Assembly (NCBI GenBank): GCA_949126835.1
Contig: OX421507.1
Span: 32,991,082 to 33,055,081, forward strand
Reading direction: 5' to 3'
Length of the DNA: 64,000 nucleotides
Origin: Anisus vortex
Lineage: Eukaryota > Mollusca > Gastropoda > Planorbidae
Numbering within the stretch: position 1 is the stretch's first letter; the number at the start of each line of letters is the position of its first letter. Below, in pieces: positions 22,683-37,916 of the stretch. The position numbers were made by a program, and so were the translations under genes. The notes beneath the pieces are model-generated. The model made no database searches. It saw only the letters and a program-made list of their open reading frames with translations, and was not told the origin of the DNA.

Positions 22683-22796
22683 AAAGTGGCAGAGTTTTGG
22701 GTGCACTGTGAAATATGTAAAGGCTGGTGCACACAGAATTGTGTTTGTTTGAAAAAAGACACTTTTGAGTGCACTTTGTGCTGCCCTGACCAATGA
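22683..22796 (+). pseudogene. PHD-finger coding fragment
   Basis: A plus-strand open stretch ending in TGA reads EFWVHCEICKGWCTQNCVCL and then KKDTFECTLCC. This has the second-half PHD spacing: W-x-x-C-x-x-C-x-x-W-[HC]-x-x-C ... F-x-C-x-x-C. PHD fingers bind histone tails in host proteins and also occur in ORF1 of some LINEs. The upstream half of the finger is not in frame and no splice site is obvious, so it is probably a relic, possibly from a transposon. It lies about 80 bp before the 56-bp satellite. Confidence 0.55.
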
Positions 22797-24720
22797 CATC
22801 ACATTTTCAGATAGACGGTATAAGATCTGTGTTTAGCTTTTTATTTTCGTTAGCCTTTATAAATCTCTTATTCCTTTGCGTATTTTGTTATAAATTCATA
22901 TGACAGATAGTCCTATGTTTATGTCCATCATTCACATATTTTGTTATAAATTCAGATGACAGATAGTCCTATGTTTATGTCCATCATTCACATATTTTGT
23001 TATAAATTCATATGACAGATAGTCGTATGTTTATGTCCATCAGTCACATATTTTGTTATAAATTCATATGACAGATAGTCGTATGTTTATGTCCATCATT
23101 CACATATTTTGTTATAAATTCATATGACAGATAGTCGTATGTTTATGTCCATCATTCACATATTTTGTTATAAATTCATATGACAGATAGTCGTATGTTT
23201 ATGTCCATCATTCACATATTTTGTTATAAATTCATATGACAGATAGTCGTATGTTTATGTCCATCATTCACATATTTTGTTATAAATTCATATGACAGAT
23301 AGTCGTATGTTTATGTCCATCATTCACATATTTTGTTATAAATTCATATGACAGATAGTCGTATGTTTATGTCCATCATTCACATATTTTGTTATAAATT
23401 CATATGACAGATAGTCGTATGTTTATGTCCATCATTCACATATTTTGTTATAAATTCATATGACAGATAGTCGTATGTTTATGTCCATCATTCACATATT
23501 TTGTTATAAATTCATATGACAGATAGTCGTATGTTTATGTCCATCATTCACATATTTTGTTATAAATTCATATGACAGATAGTCGTATGTTTATGTCCAT
23601 CAGTCACATATTTTGTTATAAATTCATATGACAGATAGTCGTATGTTTATGTCCATCAGTCACATATTTTGTTATAAATTCATATGACAGATAGTCGTAT
23701 GTTTATGTCCATCAGTCACATATTTTGTTATAAATTCATATGACAGATAGTCGTATGTTTATGTCCATCAGTCACATATTTTGTTATAAATTCATATGAC
23801 AGATAGTCGTATGTTTATGTCCATCAGTCACATATTTTGTTATAAATTCATATGACAGATAGTCGTATGTTTATGTCCATCAGTCACATATTTTGTTATA
23901 AATTCATATGACAGATAGTCGTATGTTTATGTCCATCAGTCACATATTTTGTTATAAATTCATATGACAGATAGTCGTATGTTTATGTCCATCAGTCACA
24001 TATTTTGTTATAAATTCATATGACAGATAGTCGTATGTTTATGTCCATCAGTCACATATTTTGTTATAAATTCATATGACAGATAGTCGTATGTTTATGT
24101 CCATCAGTCACATATTTTGTTATAAATTCATATGACAGATAGTCGTATGTTTATGTCCATCAGTCACATATTTTGTTATAAATTCATATGACAGATAGTC
24201 GTATGTTTATGTCCATCAGTCACATATTTTGTTTTAAATTCATATGACAGATAGTCGTATGTTTATGTCCATCAGTCACATATTTTGTTATAAATTCATA
24301 TGACAGATAGTCGTATGTTTATGTCCATCAGTCACATATTTTGTTATAAATTCATATGACAGATAGTCGTATGTTTATGTCCATCAGTCACATATTTTGT
24401 TATAAATTCATATGACAGATAGTCGTATGTTTATGTACATCAGTCACATATTTTGTTATAAATTCATATGACAGATAGTCGTATGTTTATGTCCATCAGT
24501 CACATATTTTGTTATAAATTCATATGACAGATAGTCGTATGTTTATGTCCATCAGTCACATATTTTGTTATAAATTCATATGACAGATAGTCGTATGTTT
24601 ATGTCCATCAGTCACATATTTTGTTATAAATTCATATGACAGATAGTCGTATGTTTATGTCCATCAGTCACATATTTTGTTATAAATTCATATGACAGAT
24701 AGTCGTATGTTTATGTCCAT

Positions 24721-27700
24721 CATTCACATATTTTGTTATAAATTCATATGACAGATAGTCGTATGTTTATGTCCATCAGTCACATATTTTGTTATAAATT
24801 CATATGACAGATAGTCGTATGTTTATGTCCATCAGTCACATATTTTGGTATAAATTCATATGACAGATAGTCGTATGTTTATGTCCATCAGTCACATATT
24901 TTGTTATAAATTCATATGACAGATAGTCGTATGTTTATGTCTATCAGTCACGTATTTTGTTATAAATTCATATGACAGATAGTCGTATGTTTATGTCCAT
25001 CAGTCACATATTTTGTTATAAATTCATATGACAGATAGTCGTATGTTTATGTCCATCAGTCACATATTTTGTTATAAACTCATATGACAGATAGTCGTAT
25101 GTTTATGTCCATCAGTCACATATTTTGTTATAAATTCATATGACAGATAGTCGTATGTTTATGTCCATCAGTCACATATTTTGTTATAAATTCATATGAC
25201 AGATAGTCGTATGTTTATGTCCATCATTCACATATTTTGTTATAAATTCATATGACAGATAGTCGTATGTTTATGTCTATCAGTCACGTATTTTGTTATA
25301 AATTCATATGACAGATAGTCGTATGTTTATGTCTATCAGTCACGTATTTTGTTATAAATTCATATGACAGATAGTCGTATGTTTATGTCTATCAGTCACG
25401 TATTTTGTTATAAATTCATATGACAGATAGTCGTATGTTTATGTCCATCAGTCACATATTTTGTTATAAATTCATATGACAGATAGTCGTATGTTTATGT
25501 CCATCAGTCACATATTTTGTTATAAATTCATATGACAGATAGTCGTATGTTTATGTCCATCAGTCACGTATTTTGTTATAAATTCATATGACAGATAGTC
25601 CTATGTTTATGTCCATCAGTCACATATTTTGTTATAAACTCATATGACAGATAGTCGTATGTTTATGTCCATCAGTCACATATTTTGTTATAAATTCATA
25701 TGACAGATAGTCGTATGTTTATGTCCATCAGTCACATATTTTGTTATAAATTCATATGACAGATAGTCGTATGTTTATGTCCATCAGTCACATATTTTGT
25801 TATAAATTCATATGACAGATAGTCGTATGTTTATGTCCATCATTCACATATTTTGTTATAAATTCATATGACAGATAGTCGTATGTTTATGTCCATCATT
25901 CACATATTTTGTTATAAATTCATATGACAGATAGTCGTAAGTTTATGTCCATCATTCACATATTTTGTTATAAATTCATATGACAGATAGTCGTATGTTT
26001 ATGTCCATCATTCACATATTTTGTTATAAATTCATATGACAGATAGTCGTATGTTTATGTCCATCAGTCACATATTTTGTTATAAATTCATATGACAGAT
26101 AGTCGTATGTTTATGTCCATCAGTCACATATTTTGTTATAAATTCATATGACAGATAGTCGTATGTTTATGTCCATCAGTCACATATTTTGTTATAAATT
26201 CATATGACAGATAGTCGTATGTTTATGTCCATCATTCACATATTTTGTTATAAATTCATATGACAGATAGTCGAATGTTTATGTCCATCAGTCACATATT
26301 TTGTTATAAATTCATATGACAGATAGTCGTATGTTTATGTCCATCAGTCACATATTTTGTTATAAATTCATATGACAGATAGTCGTATGTTTATGTCCAT
26401 CAGTCACGTATTTTGTTATAAATTCATATGACAGATAGTCGTATGTTTATGTCCATCAGTCACATATTTTGTTATAAATTCATATGACAGATAGTCGTAT
26501 GTTTATGTCCATCAGTCACATATTTTGTTATAAATTCATATGAGAGATAGTCGTATGTTTATGTCCATCAGTCACGTATTTTGTTATAAATTCATATGAC
26601 AGATAGTCGTATGTTTATGTCCATCAGTCACATATTTTGTTATAAATTCATATGACAGATAGTCGTATGTTTATGTCCATCAGTCACATATTTTGTTATA
26701 AATTCATATGACAGATAGTCGTATGTTTATGTCCATCATTCACATATTTTGTTATAAATTCATATGACAGATAGTCGTATGTTTATGTCCATCAGTCATA
26801 TATTTTGTTATAAATTCATATGACAGATAGTCGTATGTTTATGTCTATCAGTCACATATTTTGTTATAAATTCATATGACAAATAGTCGTATGTTTATGT
26901 CCATCAGTCACATATTTTGTTATAAATTCATATGACAGATAGTCGTATGTTTATGTCAATCAGTCACATATTTTGTTATAAATTCATATGACAGATAGTC
27001 GTATGTTTATGTCCATCAGTCACATATTTTGTTATAAATTCATATGACAGATAGTCGTATGTTTATGTCCATCAGTCACATATTTTGTTATAAATTCATA
27101 TGACAGATAGTCGTATGTTTATGTCCATCAGTCACATATTTGTTATAAATTCATATGACAGATAGTCGTATGTTTATGTCCATCAGTCACATATTTTGTT
27201 ATAAATTCATATGACAGATAGTCGTATGTTTATGTCCATCAGTCACATATTTTGTTATAAATTCATATGACAGATAGTCGTATGTTTATGTCCATCAGTC
27301 ACATATTTTTTTATAAATTCATATGACAGATAGTCGTATGTTTATGTCCATCAGTCACATATTTTGTTATAAATTCATATGACAGATAGTCGTATGTTTA
27401 TGTCCATCAGTCACATATTTTGTTATAAATTCATATGACAGATAGTCGTATGTTTATGTCCATCAGTCACATATTTTGTTATAAATTCATATGACAGATA
27501 GTCGTATGTTTATGTCCATCAGTCACATATTTTGTTATAAATTCATATGACAGATAGTCGTATGTTTATGTCCATCAGTCACGTATTTTGTTATAAATTC
27601 ATATGACAGATAGTCGTATGTTTATGTCCATCATTCACATATTTTGTTATAAATTCATATGACAGATAGTCGTATGTTTATGTCCATCAGTCATATATTT

Positions 27701-28975
27701 TGTTATAAATTCATATGACAGATAGTCGTATGTTTATGTCTATCAGTCACATATTTTGTTATAAATTCATATGACAAATAGTCGTATGTTTATGTCCATC
27801 AGTCACATATTTTGTTATAAATTCATATGACAGATAGTCGTATGTTTATGTCCATCAGTCACATATTTTGTTATAAATTCATATGACAGATAGTCGTATG
27901 TTTATGTCCATCAGTCACATATTTTGTTATAAATTCATATGACAGATAGTCGTATGTTTATGTCCATCAGTCACATATTTTGTTATAAATTCATATGACA
28001 GATAGTCGTATGTTTATGTCCATCAGTCACATATTTTGTTATAAATTCATATGACAGATAGTCGTATGTTTATGTCCATCAGTCACATATTTTGTTATAA
28101 ATTCATATGACAGATAGTCGTATGTTTATGTCCATCAGTCACATATTTTGTTATAAATTCATATGACAGATAGTCGTATGTTTATGTCCATCAGTCACAT
28201 ATTTTGTTATAAATTCATATGACAGATAGTCGTATGTTTATGTCCATCAGTCACGTATTTTGTTATAAATTCATATGACAGATAGTCGTATGTTTATGTC
28301 CATCATTCACATATTTTGTTATAAATTCATATGACAGATAGTCGTATGTTTATGTCCATCAGTCACGTATTTTGTTATAAATTCATATGACAGATAGTCG
28401 TATGTTTATGTCCATCAGTCACATATTTTGTTATAAATTCATATGACAGATAGTCGTATGTTTATGTCCATCAGTCACATATTTTGTTATAAATTCATAT
28501 GACAGATAGTCGTATGTTTATGTCCATCAGTCACATATTTTGTTATAAATTCATATGACAGATAGTCGTATGTTTATGTCCATCAGTCACATATTTTGTT
28601 ATAAATTCATATGACAGATAGTCGTATGTTTATGTCCATCAGTCACATATTTTGTTATAAATTCATATGACAGATAGTCGTATGTTTATGTCCATCATTC
28701 ACATATTTTGTTATAAATTCATATGACAGATAGTCGTATGTTTATGTCCATCAGTCACATATTTTGTTATAAATTCATATGACAGATAGTCGTATGTTTA
28801 TGTCCATCAGTCACATATTTTGTTATAAATTCATATGACAGATAGTCGTATGTTTATGTCCATCAGTCACATATTTTGTTATAAATTCATATGACAGATA
28901 GTCGTATGTTTATGTCCATCAGTCACATATTTTGTTATAAATTCATATGACAGATAGTCGTATGTTTATGTCCAT
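24721..28975. repeat. Higher-order repeat copy 1 (76 units, 4255 bp)
   Basis: The left border is placed where variants first recur 4255 bp later (CATTCACAT at 24721/28976). All diagnostic variants checked inside are shared with copy 2. Confidence 0.75.
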
Positions 28976-31900
28976 CATTCACATATTTTGTTATAAATTC
29001 ATATGACAGATAGTCGTATGTTTATGTCCATCAGTCACATATTTTGTTATAAATTCATATGACAGATAGTCGTATGTTTATGTCCATCAGTCACATATTT
29101 TAATATAAATTCATATGACAGATAGTCGTATGTTTATGTCCATCAGTCACATATTTTGTTATAAATTCATATGACAGATAGTCGTATGTTTATGTCTATC
29201 AGTCACGTATTTTGTTATAAATTCATATGACAGATAGTCGTATGTTTATGTCCATCAGTCACATATTTTGTTATAAATTCATATGACAGATAGTCGTATG
29301 TTTATGTCCATCAGTCACATATTTTGTTATAAACTCATATGACAGATAGTCGTATGTTTATGTCCATCAGTCACATATTTTGTTATAAATTCATATGACA
29401 GATAGTCGTATGTTTATGTCCATCAGTCACATATTTTGTTATAAATTCATATGACAGATAGTCGTATGTTTATGTCCATCATTCACATATTTTGTTATAA
29501 ATTCATATGACAGATAGTCGTATGTTTATGTCTATCAGTCACGTATTTTGTTATAAATTCATATGACAGATAGTCGTATGTTTATGTCTATCAGTCACGT
29601 ATTTTGTTATAAATTCATATGACAGATAGTCGTATGTTTATGTCTATCAGTCACGTATTTTGTTATAAATTCATATGACAGATAGTCGTATGTTTATGTC
29701 CATCAGTCACATATTTTGTTATAAATTCATATGACAGATAGTCGTATGTTTATGTCCATCAGTCACATATTTTGTTATAAATTCATATGACAGATAGTCG
29801 TATGTTTATGTCCATCAGTCACGTATTTTGTTATAAATTCATATGACAGATAGTCCTATGTTTATGTCCATCAGTCACATATTTTGTTATAAACTCATAT
29901 GACAGATAGTCGTATGTTTATGTCCATCAGTCACATATTTTGTTATAAATTCATATGACAGATAGTCGTATGTTTATGTCCATCAGTCACATATTTTGTT
30001 ATAAATTCATATGACAGATAGTCGTATGTTTATGTCCATCAGTCACATATTTTGTTATAAATTCATATGACAGATAGTCGTATGTTTATGTCCATCATTC
30101 ACATATTTTGTTATAAATTCATATGACAGATAGTCGTATGTTTATGTCCATCATTCACATATTTTGTTATAAATTCATATGACAGATAGTCGTAAGTTTA
30201 TGTCCATCATTCACATATTTTGTTATAAATTCATATGACAGATAGTCGTATGTTTATGTCCATCATTCACATATTTTGTTATAAATTCATATGACAGATA
30301 GTCGTATGTTTATGTCCATCAGTCACATATTTTGTTATAAATTCATATGACAGATAGTCGTATGTTTATGTCCATCAGTCACATATTTTGTTATAAATTC
30401 ATATGACAGATAGTCGTATGTTTATGTCCATCAGTCACATATTTTGTTATAAATTCATATGACAGATAGTCGTATGTTTATGTCCATCATTCACATATTT
30501 TGTTATAAATTCATATGACAGATAGTCGAATGTTTATGTCCATCAGTCACATATTTTGTTATAAATTCATATGACAGATAGTCGTATGTTTATGTCCATC
30601 AGTCACATATTTTGTTATAAATTCATATGACAGATAGTCGTATGTTTATGTCCATCAGTCACGTATTTTGTTATAAATTCATATGACAGATAGTCGTATG
30701 TTTATGTCCATCAGTCACATATTTTGTTATAAATTCATATGACAGATAGTCGTATGTTTATGTCCATCAGTCACATATTTTGTTATAAATTCATATGAGA
30801 GATAGTCGTATGTTTATGTCCATCAGTCACGTATTTTGTTATAAATTCATATGACAGATAGTCGTATGTTTATGTCCATCAGTCACATATTTTGTTATAA
30901 ATTCATATGACAGATAGTCGTATGTTTATGTCCATCAGTCACATATTTTGTTATAAATTCATATGACAGATAGTCGTATGTTTATGTCCATCATTCACAT
31001 ATTTTGTTATAAATTCATATGACAGATAGTCGTATGTTTATGTCCATCAGTCATATATTTTGTTATAAATTCATATGACAGATAGTCGTATGTTTATGTC
31101 TATCAGTCACATATTTTGTTATAAATTCATATGACAAATAGTCGTATGTTTATGTCCATCAGTCACATATTTTGTTATAAATTCATATGACAGATAGTCG
31201 TATGTTTATGTCAATCAGTCACATATTTTGTTATAAATTCATATGACAGATAGTCGTATGTTTATGTCCATCAGTCACATATTTTGTTATAAATTCATAT
31301 GACAGATAGTCGTATGTTTATGTCCATCAGTCACATATTTTGTTATAAATTCATATGACAGATAGTCGTATGTTTATGTCCATCAGTCACATATTTGTTA
31401 TAAATTCATATGACAGATAGTCGTATGTTTATGTCCATCAGTCACATATTTTGTTATAAATTCATATGACAGATAGTCGTATGTTTATGTCCATCAGTCA
31501 CATATTTTGTTATAAATTCATATGACAGATAGTCGTATGTTTATGTCCATCAGTCACATATTTTTTTATAAATTCATATGACAGATAGTCGTATGTTTAT
31601 GTCCATCAGTCACATATTTTGTTATAAATTCATATGACAGATAGTCGTATGTTTATGTCCATCAGTCACATATTTTGTTATAAATTCATATGACAGATAG
31701 TCGTATGTTTATGTCCATCAGTCACATATTTTGTTATAAATTCATATGACAGATAGTCGTATGTTTATGTCCATCAGTCACATATTTTGTTATAAATTCA
31801 TATGACAGATAGTCGTATGTTTATGTCCATCAGTCACGTATTTTGTTATAAATTCATATGACAGATAGTCGTATGTTTATGTCCATCATTCACATATTTT

Positions 31901-33230
31901 GTTATAAATTCATATGACAGATAGTCGTATGTTTATGTCCATCAGTCATATATTTTGTTATAAATTCATATGACAGATAGTCGTATGTTTATGTCTATCA
32001 GTCACATATTTTGTTATAAATTCATATGACAAATAGTCGTATGTTTATGTCCATCAGTCACATATTTTGTTATAAATTCATATGACAGATAGTCGTATGT
32101 TTATGTCCATCAGTCACATATTTTGTTATAAATTCATATGACAGATAGTCGTATGTTTATGTCCATCAGTCACATATTTTGTTATAAATTCATATGACAG
32201 ATAGTCGTATGTTTATGTCCATCAGTCACATATTTTGTTATAAATTCATATGACAGATAGTCGTATGTTTATGTCCATCAGTCACATATTTTGTTATAAA
32301 TTCATATGACAGATAGTCGTATGTTTATGTCCATCAGTCACATATTTTGTTATAAATTCATATGACAGATAGTCGTATGTTTATGTCCATCAGTCACATA
32401 TTTTGTTATAAATTCATATGACAGATAGTCGTATGTTTATGTCCATCAGTCACATATTTTGTTATAAATTCATATGACAGATAGTCGTATGTTTATGTCC
32501 ATCAGTCACGTATTTTGTTATAAATTCATATGACAGATAGTCGTATGTTTATGTCCATCATTCACATATTTTGTTATAAATTCATATGACAGATAGTCGT
32601 ATGTTTATGTCCATCAGTCACGTATTTTGTTATAAATTCATATGACAGATAGTCGTATGTTTATGTCCATCAGTCACATATTTTGTTATAAATTCATATG
32701 ACAGATAGTCGTATGTTTATGTCCATCAGTCACATATTTTGTTATAAATTCATATGACAGATAGTCGTATGTTTATGTCCATCAGTCACATATTTTGTTA
32801 TAAATTCATATGACAGATAGTCGTATGTTTATGTCCATCAGTCACATATTTTGTTATAAATTCATATGACAGATAGTCGTATGTTTATGTCCATCAGTCA
32901 CATATTTTGTTATAAATTCATATGACAGATAGTCGTATGTTTATGTCCATCATTCACATATTTTGTTATAAATTCATATGACAGATAGTCGTATGTTTAT
33001 GTCCATCAGTCACATATTTTGTTATAAATTCATATGACAGATAGTCGTATGTTTATGTCCATCAGTCACATATTTTGTTATAAATTCATATGACAGATAG
33101 TCGTATGTTTATGTCCATCAGTCACATATTTTGTTATAAATTCATATGACAGATAGTCGTATGTTTATGTCCATCAGTCACATATTTTGTTATAAATTCA
33201 TATGACAGATAGTCGTATGTTTATGTCCAT
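28976..33230. repeat. Higher-order repeat copy 2 (76 units, 4255 bp)
   Basis: Appears identical to copy 1 at the variants checked. At the border unit copy 1 has TTTTGGTA where copy 2 has TTTTAATA (24841/29096); copy 3 shares the AATA form (33351). Confidence 0.75.
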
Positions 33231-36200
33231 CATTCACATATTTTGTTATAAATTCATATGACAGATAGTCGTATGTTTATGTCCATCAGTCACATATTTT
33301 GTTATAAATTCATATGACAGATAGTCGTATGTTTATGTCCATCAGTCACATATTTTAATATAAATTCATATGACAGATAGTCGTATGTTTATGTCCATCA
33401 GTCACATATTTTGTTATAAATTCATATGACAGATAGTCGTATGTTTATGTCTATCAGTCACGTATTTTGTTATAAATTCATATGACAGATAGTCGTATGT
33501 TTATGTCCATCAGTCACATATTTTGTTATAAATTCATATGACAGATAGTCGTATGTTTATGTCCATCAGTCACATATTTTGTTATAAACTCATATGACAG
33601 ATAGTCGTATGTTTATGTCCATCAGTCACATATTTTGTTATAAATTCATATGACAGATAGTCGTATGTTTATGTCCATCAGTCACATATTTTGTTATAAA
33701 TTCATATGACAGATAGTCGTATGTTTATGTCCATCATTCACATATTTTGTTATAAATTCATATGACAGATAGTCGTATGTTTATGTCTATCAGTCACGTA
33801 TTTTGTTATAAATTCATATGACAGATAGTCGTATGTTTATGTCTATCAGTCACGTATTTTGTTATAAATTCATATGACAGATAGTCGTATGTTTATGTCT
33901 ATCAGTCACGTATTTTGTTATAAATTCATATGACAGATAGTCGTATGTTTATGTCCATCAGTCACATATTTTGTTATAAATTCATATGACAGATAGTCGT
34001 ATGTTTATGTCCATCAGTCACATATTTTGTTATAAATTCATATGACAGATAGTCGTATGTTTATGTCCATCAGTCACGTATTTTGTTATAAATTCATATG
34101 ACAGATAGTCGTATGTTTATGTCCATCAGTCACATATTTTGTTATAAACTCATATGACAGATAGTCGTATGTTTATGTCCATCAGTCACATATTTTGTTA
34201 TAAATTCATATGACAGATAGTCGTATGTTTATGTCCATCAGTCACATATTTTGTTATAAATTCATATGACAGATAGTCGTATGTTTATGTCCATCAGTCA
34301 CATATTTTGTTATAAATTCATATGACAGATAGTCGTATGTTTATGTCCATCATTCACATATTTTGTTATAAATTCATATGACAGATAGTCGTATGTTTAT
34401 GTCCATCATTCACATATTTTGTTATAAATTCATATGACAGATAGTCGTATGTTTATGTCCATCAGTCACATATTTTGTTATAAATTCATATGACAGATAG
34501 TCGTATGTTTATGTCCATCATTCACATATTTTGTTATAAATTCATATGACAGATAGTCGTATGTTTATGTCCATCAGTCACATATTTTGTTATAAATTCA
34601 TATGACAGATAGTCGTATGTTTATGTCCATCAGTCACATATTTTGTTATAAATTCATATGACAGATAGTCGTATGTTTATGTCCATCAGTCACATATTTT
34701 GTTATAAATTCATATGACAGATAGTCGTATGTTTATGTCCATCATTCACATATTTTGTTATAAATTCATATGACAGATAGTCGTATGTTTATGTCCATCA
34801 TTCAAATATTTTGTTATAAATTCATATGACAGATAGTCGAATGTTTATGTCCATCAGTCACATATTTTGTTATAAATTCATATGACAGATAGTCGTATGT
34901 TTATGTCCATCAGTCACATATTTGTTATAAATTCATATGACAGATAGTCGTATGTTTATGTCCATCAGTCACGTATTTTGTTATAAATTCATATGACAGA
35001 TAGTCGTATGTTTATGTCCATCAGTCACATATTTTGTTATAAATTCATATGACAGATAGTCGTATGTTTATGTCCATCAGTCACATATTTTGTTATAAAT
35101 TCATATGAGAGATAGTCGTATGTTTATGTCCATCAGTCACGTATTTTGTTATAAATTCATATGACAGATAGTCGTATGTTTATGTCCATCAGTCACATAT
35201 TTTGTTATAAATTCATATGACAGATAGTCGTATGTTTATGTCCATCAGTCACATATTTTGTTATAAATTCATATGACAGATAGTCGTATGTTTATGTCCA
35301 TCAGTCATATATTTTGTTATAAATTCATATGACAGATAGTCGTATGTTTATGTCCATCAGTCATATATTTTGTTATAAATTCATATGACAGATAGTCGTA
35401 TGTTTATGTCTATCAGTCACATATTTTGTTATAAATTCATATGACAAATAGTCGTATGTTTATGTCCATCAGTCACATATTTTGTTATAAATTCATATGA
35501 CAGATAGTCGTATGTTTATGTCCATCAGTCACATATTTTGTTATAAATTCATATGACAGATAGTCGTATGTTTATGTCCATCAGTCACATATTTTGTTAT
35601 AAATTCATATGACAGATAGTCGTATGTTTATGTCCATCAGTCACATATTTTGTTATAAATTCATATGACAGATAGTCGTATGTTTATGTCCATCAGTCAC
35701 ATATTTTGTTATAAATTCATATGACAGATAGTCGTATGTTTATGTCCATCAGTCACATATTTTGTTATAAATTCATATGACAGATAGTCGTATGTTTATG
35801 TCCATCAGTCACATATTTTGTTATAAATTCATATGACAGATAGTCGTATGTTTATGTCCATCAGTCACATATTTTGTTATAAATTCATATGACAGATAGT
35901 CGTATGTTTATGTCCATCAGTCACATATTTTGTTATAAATTCATATGACAGATAGTCGTATGTTTATGTCCATCAGTCACGTATTTTGTTATAAATTCAT
36001 ATGACAGATAGTCGTATGTTTATGTCCATCATTCACATATTTTGTTATAAATTCATATGACAGATAGTCGTATGTTTATGTCCATCAGTCATATATTTTG
36101 TTATAAATTCATATGACAGATAGTCGTATGTTTATGTCTATCAGTCACATATTTTGTTATAAATTCATATGACAAATAGTCGTATGTTTATGTCCATCAG

Positions 36201-37541
36201 TCACATATTTTGTTATAAATTCATATGACAGATAGTCGTATGTTTATGTCCATCAGTCACATATTTTGTTATAAATTCATATGACAGATAGTCGTATGTT
36301 TATGTCCATCAGTCACATATTTTGTTATAAATTCATATGACAGATAGTCGTATGTTTATGTCCATCAGTCACATATTTTGTTATAAATTCATATGACAGA
36401 TAGTCGTATGTTTATGTCCATCAGTCACATATTTTGTTATAAATTCATATGACAGATAGTCGTATGTTTATGTCCATCAGTCACATATTTTGTTATAAAT
36501 TCATATGACAGATAGTCGTATGTTTATGTCCATCAGTCACATATTTTGTTATAAATTCATATGACAGATAGTCGTATGTTTATGTCCATCAGTCACATAT
36601 TTTGTTATAAATTCATATGACAGATAGTCGTATGTTTATGTCCATCAGTCACGTATTTTGTTATAAATTCATATGACAGATAGTCGTATGTTTATGTCCA
36701 TCATTCACATATTTTGTTATAAATTCATATGACAGATAGTCGTATGTTTATGTCCATCAGTCACGTATTTTGTTATAAATTCATATGACAGATAGTCGTA
36801 TGTTTATGTCCATCAGTCACATATTTTGTTATAAATTCATATGACAGATAGTCGTATGTTTATGTCCCTCAGTCACATATTTTGTTATAAATTCATATGA
36901 CAGATAGTCGTATGTTTATGTCCATCAGTCACGTATTTTGTTATAAATTCATATGACAGATAGTCGTATGTTTATGTCCATCATTCACATATTTTGTTAT
37001 AAATTCATATGACAGATAGTCGTATGTTTATGTCCATCAGTCACGTATTTTGTTATAAATTCATATGACAGATAGTCGTATGTTTATGTCCATCAGTCAC
37101 GTATTTTGTTATAAATTCATATGACAGATAGTCGTATGTTTATGTCCATCAGTCACATATTTTGTTATAAATTCATATGACAGATAGTCGTATGTTTATG
37201 TCCATCAGTCACATATTTTGTTATAAATTCATATGACAGATAGTCGTATGTTTATGTCCATCAGTCACATATTTTGTTATAAATTCATATGACAGATAGT
37301 CGTATGTTTATGTCCATCAGTCACATATTTTGTTATAAATTCATATGACAGATAGTCGTATGTTTATGTCCATCAGTCACATATTTTGTTATAAATTCAT
37401 ATGACAGATAGTCGTATGTTTATGTCCATCAGTCACATATTTTGTTATAAATTCATATGACAGATAGTCGTATGTTTATGTCCATCAGTCACATATTTTG
37501 TTATAAATTCATACGACAGATAGTCGTATGTTTATGTCCAT
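33231..37541. repeat. Higher-order repeat copy 3 (about 77 units, diverged)
   Basis: Shares the first variants (TCTATCAGTCACG at 33451, TTTTAATA at 33351) and TCGAATG at 34837, now offset 4311 from copy 2 (one extra unit). It lacks others (GTCGTAAG, the GTCCTATG at 25601/29856, the 7-T run) and has its own 55-bp unit near 34918. Confidence 0.6.
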
Positions 37542-37724
37542 CAGTCACATATTTTGTTATAAATTCATACGACAGATAGTCGTATGTTTATGTCCATCAG
37601 TCACATATTTTGTTATAAATTCATATGACAGATAGTCGTATGTTTATGTCCATCAGTCACATATTTTGTTATAAATTCATATGACAGATAGTCGTATGTT
37701 TATGTCCATCAGTCACATATTTTT

Positions 37725-37916
37725 AATAAACAATTTTTGATTTCTTTGATGATTTTTAAGTCTTTAATGTTTTGTTTGTTTGAAAGTACATTATAGATAT
37801 CATGCATTTATCAAGAGGTGAACATATAATTTCATCATTTCATATATTAACTTTAATTAATGTTTCATAATAACTATAGAAATCATACACTAATAATAAT
37901 TATACTTTTTTTTCAG
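37725..37916. other. Unique AT-rich spacer
   Basis: Short AT-rich stretch between the satellite and the hairpin; no features. Confidence 0.4.

Larger units (their letters stand above)
22880..37724. repeat. Giant 56-bp satellite, about 265 copies, with higher-order structure
   Basis: One continuous array of a 56-bp unit (contains CATATGACAGATAGTCGTAT, TTTATGTCCATCAGTCACAT, ATTTTGTTATAAATT). Units differ at a few recurring sites (CAGTCAC/CATTCAC, CACATA/CACGTA, TCCATC/TCTATC). Diagnostic variants recur at exactly 4255 bp, including a 55-bp unit at 27141/31396, a 7-T run at 27311/31566, GTCGTAAG at 25936/30191, TCGAATG at 26271/30526 and TGAGAGATAG at 26541/30796. A third, less perfect copy follows. 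An inner repeat of 895 bp is also visible (CATATATTTT at 26796/27691). No ORF of note occurs. Confidence 0.98.

Noticed and set aside
22880..37724. CRISPR array
   Set aside because: No unique spacers; the 56-bp units are contiguous and the host is an animal.
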